A stretch of 64,000 bases of DNA from Hymenobacter armeniacus. Lineage in GTDB: Bacteria; Bacteroidota; Bacteroidia; Cytophagales; Hymenobacteraceae. Where the stretch lies: positions 620,001-684,000 of the forward strand of contig NZ_JACXAC010000001.1 in the NCBI RefSeq assembly GCF_014699055.1. Direction: 5' to 3'. The position numbers and the translations under genes are program-made. Positions 16,605 through 25,551 of this stretch are shown piece by piece; the first letter of the stretch is position 1; the number at the start of each line of letters is the position of its first letter. Under the pieces are notes generated by a model. That model made no database searches. It saw only the letters and a program-made list of their open reading frames with translations, and had not been told where the DNA came from.

Positions 16605-17906
16605 ATGGTCCCTAACGCTTCGCCTGCTCCTGTGCCCGTGGCCGTGCCCCGCCGCCGCCGCCCGCGCCCGGGCTTCTGGAAAAGCCTGGGGCCGGGGCTG
16701 ATTACGGGGGCCAGCGACGACGACCCCTCGGGCATTGCCACCTACTCGCAGGCCGGGGCCGCGTTCGGCCTGGCCACGCTCTGGACGGCCCTTTTCACCT
16801 TCCCGCTTATGGCCGCCATGCAGGAAATGTGCGCCCGCATCGGGCTCGTGACGGCCCAGGGCCTGGCCGGCAACCTGCGCCAGCACTACCCGCGGGCGGT
16901 GCTGGTGGGGCTGCTGGGGCTCACGTTTCCGGCCATTGTGCTCAACATCGGGGCCGATTTGGAGGGAATGGGCGCGGTGGCGCACCTGCTGGTGCCGCAA
17001 GTGCCGGCGTTCCTGTTCAGCATCCTGTTCACGGGGCTGCTGCTCGTGGCCATGGTGCGCTGGCCCTACCGGCGCATCGCGGCCGTGCTGAAGTGGCTGT
17101 GCGCGGCCCTGCTCGTGTACGTGGTGGTGCCCTTTCTGGTGCGGCAACACTGGGCCGACGTGCTGCGCCACGCCGTGGTGCCCGAGCTGCGGCTCACGCC
17201 GGCTTTCGTGGGCATGCTGGTGGCGCTGCTGGGCACCACCATCTCGCCCTACCTGTTTTTCTGGCAGGCCGACATGGAGGCCGAGGAAATGCACCACCAC
17301 CGGGGCCGCGCGGTGGTGGTCGATAAAAGCCTGCTGCACACCATGCAAACCGACGTGAACGTGGGCATGCTCAGCTCCAACGTCATCATGTTTTTCATCA
17401 TGCTCACCACCGGCACGGTGCTGTTTCCGGCCGGCCTGCGCGACATTACCACCGTGGAGCAGGCGGCGCTGGCGCTCCGGCCGCTGGCCGGCGAGCAGGC
17501 CTATTTGCTGTTTGCGGCGGGCATTATTGGGACGGGGCTGCTGGCCATTCCGGTGCTGGCCGGAGCCCTGTCGTACGCCGTGGCCGAGGCCCTGCGCTGG
17601 CGCGGCGGGCTCGACCGCAAGTTTCGGCAGGCGCCCGGGTTCTACGCCACCATGTTCGTGTCGCTGGTAGCCGGCGTGCTGCTCGACGGCCTGGGCATCA
17701 GCCCGATGCAGGCGCTGCTGTACGCGGCCATGCTCTACGGCCTCACTGCCCCGGTCATGATTGCCATTGTGCTGCACCTGGCCAACAACAAGGCCGTGAT
17801 GGGCGAATTCACCAACGGCCTGGCGGCCAATGTGCTGGGCGGGGCCGCGCTGGTGCTCATGAGTGGCGCCGGCCTGCTGCTGCTCCTCTTCCAGCTGGCA
17901 CCCTGA
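16605..17906 (+). CDS. NRAMP-related metal transporter with non-canonical metal site
   Basis: 433 aa, 11 or so membrane helices. The first helix carries ASDDDPSGIATYSQAGA in place of the canonical DPGN, and the sixth carries LGTTISPYLFFWQADME where classical NRAMPs have a Met-Pro-His. Loss of both Asn and Met is the mark of the NRAMP-related branch associated with magnesium or other hard ions rather than iron and manganese. It is divergent from the LOG gene and upstream of D-lactate dehydrogenase and a cation ATPase on the same strand. Confidence 0.85.
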   Translation: MVPNASPAPVPVAVPRRRRPRPGFWKSLGPGLITGASDDDPSGIATYSQAGAAFGLATLWTALFTFPLMAAMQEMCARIGLVTAQGLAGNLRQHYPRAVLVGLLGLTFPAIVLNIGADLEGMGAVAHLLVPQVPAFLFSILFTGLLLVAMVRWPYRRIAAVLKWLCAALLVYVVVPFLVRQHWADVLRHAVVPELRLTPAFVGMLVALLGTTISPYLFFWQADMEAEEMHHHRGRAVVVDKSLLHTMQTDVNVGMLSSNVIMFFIMLTTGTVLFPAGLRDITTVEQAALALRPLAGEQAYLLFAAGIIGTGLLAIPVLAGALSYAVAEALRWRGGLDRKFRQAPGFYATMFVSLVAGVLLDGLGISPMQALLYAAMLYGLTAPVMIAIVLHLANNKAVMGEFTNGLAANVLGGAALVLMSGAGLLLLLFQLAP

Positions 17907-17946
17907 CGGAAATTCTCGCCCTTCTGGCTCTCTTTTTTTCGATTTT

Positions 17947-18966
17947 ATGAACGTCACCGCTTTCAGTGTGCAAGGGTTTGAGCGCAGCTTTTTGCAGCGC
18001 GCCAACCAGGCCCGCCACCAGCTTACGCTGGTCGATACGCCCCTCGGCGCCGACACTGCCCACCTGGCGCAGGGGTCGTTGGCCGTTAGCATCTTCACCC
18101 GCGACGATGCCTCGGCCCCGGTGCTCGGCAAGCTCTGGGATTTGGGCGTGCGCTACCTGGCTGTGCGCGCCACCGGCACCGACAACGTGGACCTGGCCGC
18201 TGCCCGCCAGCTGGGCCTGCGCGTGGCCAACGTGCCCGAATACTCGCCCTACGCCGTGGCCGAGCACGCCGTGACGCTGATGCTGGCCCTGTGCCGCCAC
18301 CTGCGCCAGGCCGACCAGCAGCTGCGGGCCAACGACTTCCGCCTCGACCACCTCATCGGCTTCGACCTGCACGGCAAAACCGTGGCCATCCTGGGCGTGG
18401 GCCGCATCGGCGGGGTGGTGGCGCGCATTCTGCACGGCTTCGGCTGCCAACTGCTGGGCGTGGACGTGCAGCCCAACCCCGACCTGACCGCGCAGTACGG
18501 CCTGCGCTACGTGCCCCTGGACGAGGCCTGCGCCCAGGCCGACATCATTTCGGTGCACACCCCGCTCAACGCCGACACCCAGCACCTCATCGACGACGAG
18601 CGGCTGCACCGGATGAAGCGCGGCGTGATGCTCATCAACACCGGCCGGGGCGGCGTGCTCGATACCGAAGCCGCCCTGCGCGCCCTCAAAAGCGGCCAGT
18701 TGGGCTTTCTGGGGCTCGATGTGTACGAGCGGGAAAAGCCCCTCTTCTTCGCCGACCACAGCCAGGAGCTGCTGCTCGACGACACGTTTGCCCGCCTGCT
18801 CACTTTCCCCAACGTGCTGCTCACCGGCCACCAGGCCTACCTCACCCGCGAGGCCCTCACCAACATTGCCGACGCCACCGTGGCCAGCCTCTCGGCCTGG
18901 GGCCTGGGCCGGCCGGCCGCGCACGAGGTGGCCGCGCCCGTTGCGCAGCAGCAGCTCGCCACCTAA
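17947..18966 (+). CDS. ldhA: D-lactate dehydrogenase-type 2-hydroxyacid dehydrogenase
   Basis: 339 aa from MNVTAFSVQGFER. Catalytic-domain features include AVRATGTDNVDLAAAR and NVPEYSPYAVAEHAV; the Rossmann fold shows VAILGVGRIGGVVARI; the catalytic Arg is in LINTGRGGVLDTEAAL, Glu in LDVYEREKPLFF and His in VLLTGHQAYLTREAL. The sequence fits fermentative D-LDH (pyruvate to D-lactate with NADH), which suits low-oxygen metabolism. It is 40 bp after the NRAMP-like gene and 18 bp before the ATPase, so an operon is likely. Confidence 0.88.
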   Translation: MNVTAFSVQGFERSFLQRANQARHQLTLVDTPLGADTAHLAQGSLAVSIFTRDDASAPVLGKLWDLGVRYLAVRATGTDNVDLAAARQLGLRVANVPEYSPYAVAEHAVTLMLALCRHLRQADQQLRANDFRLDHLIGFDLHGKTVAILGVGRIGGVVARILHGFGCQLLGVDVQPNPDLTAQYGLRYVPLDEACAQADIISVHTPLNADTQHLIDDERLHRMKRGVMLINTGRGGVLDTEAALRALKSGQLGFLGLDVYEREKPLFFADHSQELLLDDTFARLLTFPNVLLTGHQAYLTREALTNIADATVASLSAWGLGRPAAHEVAAPVAQQQLAT

Positions 18967-18984
18967 TCATTTTCCGTCATTGCC

Positions 18985-21678
18985 ATGCCGTTGCTTGCTT
19001 CGCCTCCGCCCGCCAGCGTGCAGCCGCCCACCGCGCCGCTGCCCAAGCCAGTTTCTGGCCTAACCACGGCCGAAGCCCAGCGCCGCCTGCGCGAAACCGG
19101 CCCCAACGTGCTGCTGACCGCCGCGCGCGACACGCTGCTGCGGCTGCTGCTGCGGCAGTTTGCGAGCGTCACGGTGCTGGTGCTGGCGGTGGCGGCGGCC
19201 GTGTCGGTGTTTACCGGCGACTACTTAGAAGGCATTGCCATCGGGGCGGTGGTGCTGCTGAATGCGGCCATTGGCTTTGCGCTGGAGTGGCAGGCCCGCG
19301 CTTCGATGGATGCCCTGCACGCCCTCGATGTGCCCCAGGCCCGGGCCCTGCGCGACGGCCAGCCCCGCCGGATTCCGGCCGCCGAGCTGGTGCCCGGCGA
19401 CGTGCTGCTGCTGGAAAGCGGCGACCTGGTGCCCGCCGATGCCGACCTGCTCGAAGCCCACCAACTGCAGGTGAACGAGTCGGCCCTCACCGGCGAGTCG
19501 CTGCCCGTGGCCAAAGCCCCTGGCGTGGCCCCGGCCGAAGCGCCGCTGGCCGAGCAGCGCCAGCGCGTATTCAAGGGAACGGCCGTGGTGGACGGCAACG
19601 GCCGGGCCCTGGTGGTGGCCACCGGCATGCGCACCGAGCTGGGCCACGTCACGAAGCTGGTGCAGAGCACCCGGCGCCCGCCCACGCCCCTCGAAGTCAA
19701 GCTCGATGTACTGGGCAAGCAGCTCATCATGCTCACGGGCGCGCTCACGCTGGGCTACGTGGGGCTGGGCTGGGCGCAGGGCCAGCCGCTGGGGCAGGTG
19801 CTGAAAACCGGCGTGGTGCTGGCCGTGGCCGCCATTCCCGAAGGCCTGGCCATTGTGGCCACGCTGGCCATGGCCTTTGGCACGCTGCGGCTGGCCCGGC
19901 GGCACGTGCTGGTGAAGCACCTGCCGGCCGTGGAAACGCTGGGCAGCACCAGCGTCATCGTGACCGACAAAACCGGCACCCTCACCCAAAACCGCATCGA
20001 AGTACACTCCGTCTGGCTGCCCGAGGGCCGGGCCGATGTGCCCCCGCCGGCCGGCGCCCCGGGCACCGCCGCATGCGCCGCCACCGGCGTGCTGGCCGGG
20101 CCGGGCTTTGCGCATGTGCAGCTGCTGGCGGCCCTGTGCAACAATGCCACCTACCATCCCACCGACCCCAGCCGCACCACCGGCGACCCGCTCGAAATTG
20201 CCCTCTGGCAGCTGGCCGGCACCCCGGCCGATGGCGCCCTGGCCGCCGCCATCCGCCTGGCCGAGCAAGCCTTCAGCGCCGATACCCGGCTGATGGGCAC
20301 CGTGCACCAACTGGCCCCCGGCCGCTGCCTGGTGGCCGTGAAGGGCGCCACCGAAGCCGTGCTGCCCCACTGCCGCCACCAGTGGACGGCCGCCGGCCCC
20401 ACGCCGCTGTCCGGCGAAGAAAAAGCCCTTTGGTTGGTCAGGGCCGAAGAATTAGCCGCCAATGGCCTGCGCACGTTGGCCTTCGCCAGCGCCGAGTGGC
20501 CCGAGCACCCCGGCCCCGATTTCGTGCGCGACTTGGCCTGGGTGGGCCTGGTGGCGTTTCTCGACCCGCCCCGGCTGGAAGTGGCCCCCGCGCTGGTGGC
20601 CTGCCGCACGGCCGGCATCCGGGTAATCATGGCCACCGGCGACCACCCGGCCACGGCCCGCACCGTGGCCCGGCAGGTGGGCCTGCTCGATAACAATGAC
20701 CCCGGCGACGTGATAACCGGCACCGAGCTGCCCGACCTGCTGCGGCACCCCAACGGCGCGGGCCGCCGCCGGCTGCACCACGCCCAGGTGTTTGCCCGCG
20801 TGAGCCCGGCCCAGAAGCTCGACCTGATTACGATGTTTCAGCAGCACCACCAGGTGGTGGGCATGACCGGCGACGGCGTGAACGACGCGCCCGCCCTGCG
20901 CCGGGCCGACATCGGCATTGCCATGGGCCAGCGCGGCACCCAGGTGGCCGCCGAAGCCGCCGACCTCGTGCTGCAGGACGACGGTTTCGGGTCCATTGTG
21001 GTGGCCATTGAGCAGGGGCGCATCATTCTGGCCAACATCCGCACCTTCCTGCTCTACCTCATGTCGTGCAACCTGAGCGAGGTGCTCATCGTGACCAGCG
21101 TGGCCGTGCTGCACCCCGGCGTGCCGCTCTGGCCGCTGCAAATCCTGTTTCTGAACCTGCTCACCGACGTGTTTCCGGCCCTGGCGCTGGCCCTTGGGGC
21201 GGGGCCGGCCGGCCTGATGGGCCACCCGCCCCGCCCGCCCAAAAAGCCCCTGCTCACCGGCGGCGACTGGCGGCGCACGGGCCTCTACGCCCTGGCGCTC
21301 ACCGTCGGCGGGGTGGGGGCCTTCGGCTTCGCCCGCTGGGAAATGGGCTGGTCGTTCGATGTCTGCAACAACGTGCTGTTCTACCAAATGGCGCTGGTGC
21401 AACTGCTGCACGTGTTCGATTTCGCGGCCGACCACCGCACTTTTCTGCGTTCCGAGGTCACCCGCAACCGCTACGTGTGGGGCGCCTTGGCCCTGTGCGG
21501 CTCGGTGCTGACCGCTACCTACCTGGTGCCCGGCCTGCGCGCGCTGCTGAACATCGGGTCGCTGCCCCCCATGGCGTGGGCGCTGGTGGCCGGCTTTGGC
21601 CTGCTGTCGGTGCTGCTGGTGCAGGTGGGCCGCTGGGTGGCCGCGGCCGGCAAGCACCCGCTGGCAGAAGTGGCCTAA
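18985..21678 (+). CDS. P-type cation-transporting ATPase, P2 (Ca2+-like) class
   Basis: 897 aa. Actuator domain with NESALTGESLPVAK, TM4 motif AAIPEGLAIVATLAMA, phosphorylation site DKTGTLTQNR (Asp about residue 328), nucleotide-domain KGATEAVLP, and hinge MTGDGVNDAPALRRADIGIAMG. TM6 has NLLTDVFPALALAL, a Ca2+-ATPase-like N-TD-PA pattern, and a long C-terminal membrane domain follows. The P2A/P2B class fits, but the ion (Ca2+, Mn2+ or other) is not proven. Such ATPases recur in low-oxygen USP clusters of other bacteria. Confidence 0.88.
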   Translation: MPLLASPPPASVQPPTAPLPKPVSGLTTAEAQRRLRETGPNVLLTAARDTLLRLLLRQFASVTVLVLAVAAAVSVFTGDYLEGIAIGAVVLLNAAIGFALEWQARASMDALHALDVPQARALRDGQPRRIPAAELVPGDVLLLESGDLVPADADLLEAHQLQVNESALTGESLPVAKAPGVAPAEAPLAEQRQRVFKGTAVVDGNGRALVVATGMRTELGHVTKLVQSTRRPPTPLEVKLDVLGKQLIMLTGALTLGYVGLGWAQGQPLGQVLKTGVVLAVAAIPEGLAIVATLAMAFGTLRLARRHVLVKHLPAVETLGSTSVIVTDKTGTLTQNRIEVHSVWLPEGRADVPPPAGAPGTAACAATGVLAGPGFAHVQLLAALCNNATYHPTDPSRTTGDPLEIALWQLAGTPADGALAAAIRLAEQAFSADTRLMGTVHQLAPGRCLVAVKGATEAVLPHCRHQWTAAGPTPLSGEEKALWLVRAEELAANGLRTLAFASAEWPEHPGPDFVRDLAWVGLVAFLDPPRLEVAPALVACRTAGIRVIMATGDHPATARTVARQVGLLDNNDPGDVITGTELPDLLRHPNGAGRRRLHHAQVFARVSPAQKLDLITMFQQHHQVVGMTGDGVNDAPALRRADIGIAMGQRGTQVAAEAADLVLQDDGFGSIVVAIEQGRIILANIRTFLLYLMSCNLSEVLIVTSVAVLHPGVPLWPLQILFLNLLTDVFPALALALGAGPAGLMGHPPRPPKKPLLTGGDWRRTGLYALALTVGGVGAFGFARWEMGWSFDVCNNVLFYQMALVQLLHVFDFAADHRTFLRSEVTRNRYVWGALALCGSVLTATYLVPGLRALLNIGSLPPMAWALVAGFGLLSVLLVQVGRWVAAAGKHPLAEVA

Positions 21679-22000
21679 GCAGCCGATGATACCGCGTGCT
21701 AGTGCCTGCGCCATCCCGCTGCCGGCCCGGCAATAGGCGGGGGGCTCGGCGAGGGCTGCGCTGATGAAAATCAATTAAAAGCCTAACCGTCATCAGGGAA
21801 TCGCTTGGGGAAGTTGCCGAATTTTGAATGACTCACTTCCCGAAGCTTGGGCGACGTGCCATTCATTTCGCACGGTCAGAGCGAATAGGGCCTGCGCTTA
21901 ATTATTCGGTGCCGCCAGCCCGCTTCCGGGCCCGATAGTCCAGCGGCAAACTGTGGCTGGCTGGGCTTTTCCTCCCGCTATTATTCCATCCCTGAATGCT
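21679..22000. other. Intergenic region between the ATPase and the first BON gene
   Basis: 322 bp without a plausible gene. It holds the dyad promoter at 21761-21826. From there to the ATG at 22001 is about 170 bp of leader in which no terminator or riboswitch was recognised. Confidence 0.6.
21761..21826 (+). promoter_or_regulatory. FNR-like tandem dyad promoter of the BON-USP operon
   Basis: Distal dyad CTGAT-GAAA-ATCAA at 21761-21774 (centre 21767.5). A half-conserved proximal dyad CTAAC-CGTC-ATCAG lies at 21783-21796, exactly 22 bp on. The -7 element is GAATTTTG at 21819-21826, whose TTTG starts 55.5 bp from the distal and 33.5 bp from the proximal centre. Confidence 0.65.
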
Positions 22001-23491
22001 ATGCAAACGCTGGAATCTCCGCCGCAGGCTTCGGCCGGCACGGCCGCCGATGCCGACATCACGGCCGCCATCAAACGATGTTATCTGACCAAAAGGGGAG
22101 TAGCGCCGCACCTGATTGAGGTGAGCACCAAAGCGGGCATTGTGGAGCTAACCGGCGCCACCAACAGCCTGCTCTCGCGCCACCGGGCCGAGGAAATTGC
22201 CCTGGCCGTGTGCGGGGTGCGCGGCGTGGTGAACGAATTGGTGGTGAACGGCCCCGACGTGCCCAGCCCCGAGCTGCACCAGCACGTGCAGCAGGCCCTC
22301 GCCGACGACCCCGTGGCCCGCGACTACAACCTGCGCTGCACCGTGTCCGACGGCATGGTCTGGCTCACGGGCACGGTGCGCTCCTGGGCCGAAAAGCAGC
22401 TGGCCCTGCGCGTGGTAGAGGGCGTGCGCGGCGTGCAGCACATCGTGGACGACCAGCTGCGGGTGTGCCGCGAAGGCCCGCCCAAATCCGACGCCGACCT
22501 GACCCGGCAGCTGCTCGAAGCCCTCGACTGGGACATCCGGGTTAACAGAAACCTGGTGCAGGTGCGCACCGCCGACCGGATGGTGCACCTGGCAGGCACC
22601 GTGGGCTCGCTGGCGGTAAAGCGCCGCATCGAGGGCCTGGCCTACGAGCTGGGCGCCAGCCGCGTCGACGGCCGCGACCTGTTGGTGGCCCGCTGGGCCC
22701 TGGGGCCGGGCATGGGCCGGGAGGAAGACCTGGACCGTTCCGACGAGGCCATTGCCCAGGCCGTGCGCGACACCTTCGACCGCGACCCGCGGCTGCGGGA
22801 AGAGCTGCCCCAGGTGGAGGTGCAGGCCCACGCCGGCGCCGTGACGCTGCGCGGCACCGTGGGCAACCTGCGCGCCTGCCGCAGCGCCGCGCACGACGCC
22901 GGCCAGGTGGCGGGCGTGCGCGAGGTGCACAACCTGCTGAAAGTGCGCCCCACCCGGTTCTGGTCCGATGCCGACCTGCGCCAACGCGTGGCCGCGGCCC
23001 TGCAGCGCGACCCTTACCTGCACGGCTTCCACTTCAGCGTGACGGTGCTCAACAGCCGGGCCACGCTCCACGGCTGGGTGAGCAGCCGCTTCGAGCAGGA
23101 GCAGGCCGGCGAGCTGGCCTCGGGCGTGAACGGCGTGGTGGACGTGGAAAACCGGGTGGCCGTGTGGCCCGACGGCCACCACGCCGCACAGGCCCTGGCC
23201 GGCCACCTCACCGGCAGCCTCCGCCCGGCCGAAAAGCCCTTGCCGGCCGCCGAGCTGGTGGCGCGCATTCGCGCCCGCTACGCGTGGTCGGTGTGGCTGC
23301 ACAACCAGCCCATCGACGTGCGGGTGGAAGAAGGCGAAAGCCGCGTCACCCTCACCGGCGCCGTCGATACGGCGCAGGCCCGCGAGCTGGCGGTTCGCGA
23401 AGCCTACGAGCAGGGTGCCACCGAAGTCGACAACCACTTGCGGGTGTGCCCCACGCCAGAGAAACGAACGGTTTTATCGCCCACTATCTAA
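22001..23491 (+). CDS. Six-BON-domain protein (paralogue 1)
   Basis: 496 aa from MQTLESPPQ. Six consecutive BON-like units can be read, each starting with an Asp/Ala-rich helix and ending in a G-V-x-x-V-x-N/D signature: ADITAAIKRCY, LHQHVQQALADD, DLTRQLLEALDWD, IAQAVRDTFDRD, LRQRVAAALQRDPYLHG and ELVARIRARYAWS; examples of strands are IVELTGA, MVWLTGTV, MVHLAGTV, AVTLRGTV and RVTLTGAV. BON domains usually sit in the periplasm, yet no signal peptide or membrane helix is present here, so a cytoplasmic role is possible. It heads the operon with a small ORF and four USPs. Confidence 0.88.
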   Translation: MQTLESPPQASAGTAADADITAAIKRCYLTKRGVAPHLIEVSTKAGIVELTGATNSLLSRHRAEEIALAVCGVRGVVNELVVNGPDVPSPELHQHVQQALADDPVARDYNLRCTVSDGMVWLTGTVRSWAEKQLALRVVEGVRGVQHIVDDQLRVCREGPPKSDADLTRQLLEALDWDIRVNRNLVQVRTADRMVHLAGTVGSLAVKRRIEGLAYELGASRVDGRDLLVARWALGPGMGREEDLDRSDEAIAQAVRDTFDRDPRLREELPQVEVQAHAGAVTLRGTVGNLRACRSAAHDAGQVAGVREVHNLLKVRPTRFWSDADLRQRVAAALQRDPYLHGFHFSVTVLNSRATLHGWVSSRFEQEQAGELASGVNGVVDVENRVAVWPDGHHAAQALAGHLTGSLRPAEKPLPAAELVARIRARYAWSVWLHNQPIDVRVEEGESRVTLTGAVDTAQARELAVREAYEQGATEVDNHLRVCPTPEKRTVLSPTI

Positions 23492-23506
23492 CCTAATGCC
23501 GAGCCA

Positions 23507-23722
23507 ATGCAGACTTCCTCCCCGCCGCCTTTCTTTTTCGCTTTGCGCCGAGCCGGCGCCCAGGATATGTCCATCAGCCCCAGCACGCAGCAGTGCAGCC
23601 AGGAAGCCGATGCCGCCATGGCGTTCGATGACTGGGGCGGCTACTCCCCGCAGCCCGGCAGCCCGCGGCGCGCTACCGCCCCCGGCGCCGAACCAATTCC
23701 CACCCTGGCTGGCCTGCGCTAG
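23507..23722 (+). CDS. Small Pro/Ser-rich hypothetical protein
   Basis: 71 aa, ATG 16 bp after the BON stop and stop 22 bp before the next USP start, which suits an operon member. The sequence is low-complexity and proline-rich (GSPRRATAPGAEPIPTLAG) with no domain. Similar small disordered ORFs sit beside USPs at 41552-41779 and 54324-54599. Coding is supported mainly by position. Confidence 0.4.
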   Translation: MQTSSPPPFFFALRRAGAQDMSISPSTQQCSQEADAAMAFDDWGGYSPQPGSPRRATAPGAEPIPTLAGLR

Positions 23723-23743
23723 CCGCTTTCTTCTACATCCGTC

Positions 23744-24571
23744 ATGAGTGCTTCCATTGTTGTGCTGACTGATTTTCTGGCCGTAGCCAACCGGGCGCTG
23801 TCCTACGCCGCCGGGCTGGCGGTGCCGCTGCAGGCCCACCTGGTGCTGCTGCACGTGCGCCACGATGGCCTCCTGGCCCCGGCCGAATACCGCCGGCACT
23901 ACCTGCAGCGCGAGGAGCGCAAAACGGTGCACGCGCTCTACGAGCTGGCCGCCCATCAGCCCGTGATGACCGACGTCGACATTTCGGACGAATTTCTGTC
24001 CGAGGCCGTGAAGGAATCGGTGCGCCAGCACCACCCGCTGCTGCTGGTGCTGGGCCGGCCCGGCTCGGCCACGGCGCCGCAGGAAATCATCATGAGCGCG
24101 GCCATGGACCTGCTGCGGCAGGTGCCCCATCCGCTGCTGGTGGTGCCCACCGTGGGCTGGCAGGACGCGGCCCTGCCCCGCCGCCTGCTGCTGGCCGTCG
24201 ACGGCGAGCCGTTCCACCTTTTTCCGCACCAGGACGTGCTTCACCGGATGCTGCAGGCCACCCAGGGCACGCTCGATGTGGTGCACGTCACCGTGCCCGA
24301 CCAGGTGCGCCCCGATGCCGCGAAGATGCTCAGCACGTTGCGGCAAACCGGCCTCACCGAGGAACCGCTGCCGCTCGACCGGCTGCACGAAATCAACCAG
24401 TCCGACATCGTCGGCGGCGTGCTCGGCGAAGCCGCCCGCCAGCAGGCCGACCTGCTCGTGGTGGTGGCCCGGCGCCACTGCCTGCTCGGCAGCCTGTTTC
24501 ACCGCAGCGTCACGGCCCAGCTTATTCAGGAAAGCATGGTGCCGGTGCTCGTGTTTCCGGCCGAGGACTGA
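23744..24571 (+). CDS. Universal stress protein, two UspA domains
   Basis: 275 aa. Begins MSASIVVLTDFLAVANRALSYAAGL, with second domain start RLLLAVDGEPFHL. The C-terminal loop is VVVARRHCLLGSLFHRSVTAQ, keeping GS and HRSVTAQ but not the full ATP-binding glycine motif. Close in sequence to the USP at 55666-56493, with a nearly identical opening. First of four USPs in this operon. Confidence 0.9.
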   Translation: MSASIVVLTDFLAVANRALSYAAGLAVPLQAHLVLLHVRHDGLLAPAEYRRHYLQREERKTVHALYELAAHQPVMTDVDISDEFLSEAVKESVRQHHPLLLVLGRPGSATAPQEIIMSAAMDLLRQVPHPLLVVPTVGWQDAALPRRLLLAVDGEPFHLFPHQDVLHRMLQATQGTLDVVHVTVPDQVRPDAAKMLSTLRQTGLTEEPLPLDRLHEINQSDIVGGVLGEAARQQADLLVVVARRHCLLGSLFHRSVTAQLIQESMVPVLVFPAED

Positions 24572-24628
24572 GCCGGCCGCACGGCGCCGCCCCTGGCTTT
24601 CCTGCTTCATCCTCTTACGCTTCCCCGC

Positions 24629-25474
24629 ATGGCCCTCTCTTTTTTGATACTCACCAACTTATCGGAGACGGCCAAAAAAGCAACCCGATACGCCGCCGTG
24701 CTGGGCAAGCCGCTGCACGTGCACCTGGCGCTGCTGAGCCTGTACCAGCCCCCCGTGCTCGACCCCGACCTGCTCACCGTGACGGCTGCCGAGGCCTTCC
24801 GCAGCCAGGCCGAAACCATGCAGGAGCTCCAGGTGGCGGCCCAGGACCTGCCCGCGCCGGCCGAGGTGCAGGTGTCCATCGGCACGCTGCACGATGCCGT
24901 GAGCGAAGCCGTGCACCGCAGCCACCCGCTGCTGCTGGTGCTGGGCCTGAGCGCCGAGCACAACCCACTCGAGCACTTGCTGCACCACCAGGCCCTGCCC
25001 GTGCTGCGCGCCACGCACCGGCCCCTGCTGCTGGTGCCCGAAGCCGCGCCCCCGCCGTGCCTGCCCAGCCGCATTGTCATTGCCACCGATGCCGAGCCGC
25101 TAATGCTCAATGCGTTGTCCCGGAACCTGGCGCCGCTGCTGGCGTCCTGGCCGGCCCACTACACGGTGGTGCACGTGCATGCCCGGCGCGAGCAACTGGC
25201 CATGCCCGGCCAGATGGCCCTGGCCGACGTGCGCGCCAGCGGGCTGCTGCCGCCCGGCACGCCGCTGGAGTTGTACGAAGAGCACCACCTGGCCCCGGCT
25301 TCCGGGGTGCTGCAAGCCGTGGCCGATACCGCGGCCGACCTGCTGATTCTCATTGCCCGGCCGCGCAGCTTTCTGGGGCGGCTGTTCCACCGCAGCATCA
25401 CGGCGCAGGTGCTGCGCCGCAGCCCGGTGCCGGTGCTGCTGCTGCCGGCCGTAGCCGCCGAAATGGTGGATTGA
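24629..25474 (+). CDS. Universal stress protein, two UspA domains
   Basis: 281 aa from MALSFLILTNLSETAKKATRYAAV. Distinct from its neighbours but resembling the USP at 54655-55503 (shared AARYAAKLG/ATRYAAVLGKPLHVH and GLSAEH blocks). The second domain begins RIVIATDAEPLM; the final loop is LIARPRSFLGRLFHRSITAQ. 57 bp after the preceding USP. Confidence 0.9.
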   Translation: MALSFLILTNLSETAKKATRYAAVLGKPLHVHLALLSLYQPPVLDPDLLTVTAAEAFRSQAETMQELQVAAQDLPAPAEVQVSIGTLHDAVSEAVHRSHPLLLVLGLSAEHNPLEHLLHHQALPVLRATHRPLLLVPEAAPPPCLPSRIVIATDAEPLMLNALSRNLAPLLASWPAHYTVVHVHARREQLAMPGQMALADVRASGLLPPGTPLELYEEHHLAPASGVLQAVADTAADLLILIARPRSFLGRLFHRSITAQVLRRSPVPVLLLPAVAAEMVD

Positions 25475-25551
25475 CCCTTCAGGCGTCATCCGTGAAGCGG
25501 GTGTTAGGCCTGAAGCCAGTGCCTTTCGTCTCACTTTAGCCGTTGATTGTC

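Noticed and set aside
18291-20693. 800-aa plus-strand ORF
   Set aside because: Shifted frame across D-lactate dehydrogenase and the P-type ATPase. It is Arg/Pro/Ala-rich and crosses a gene boundary.
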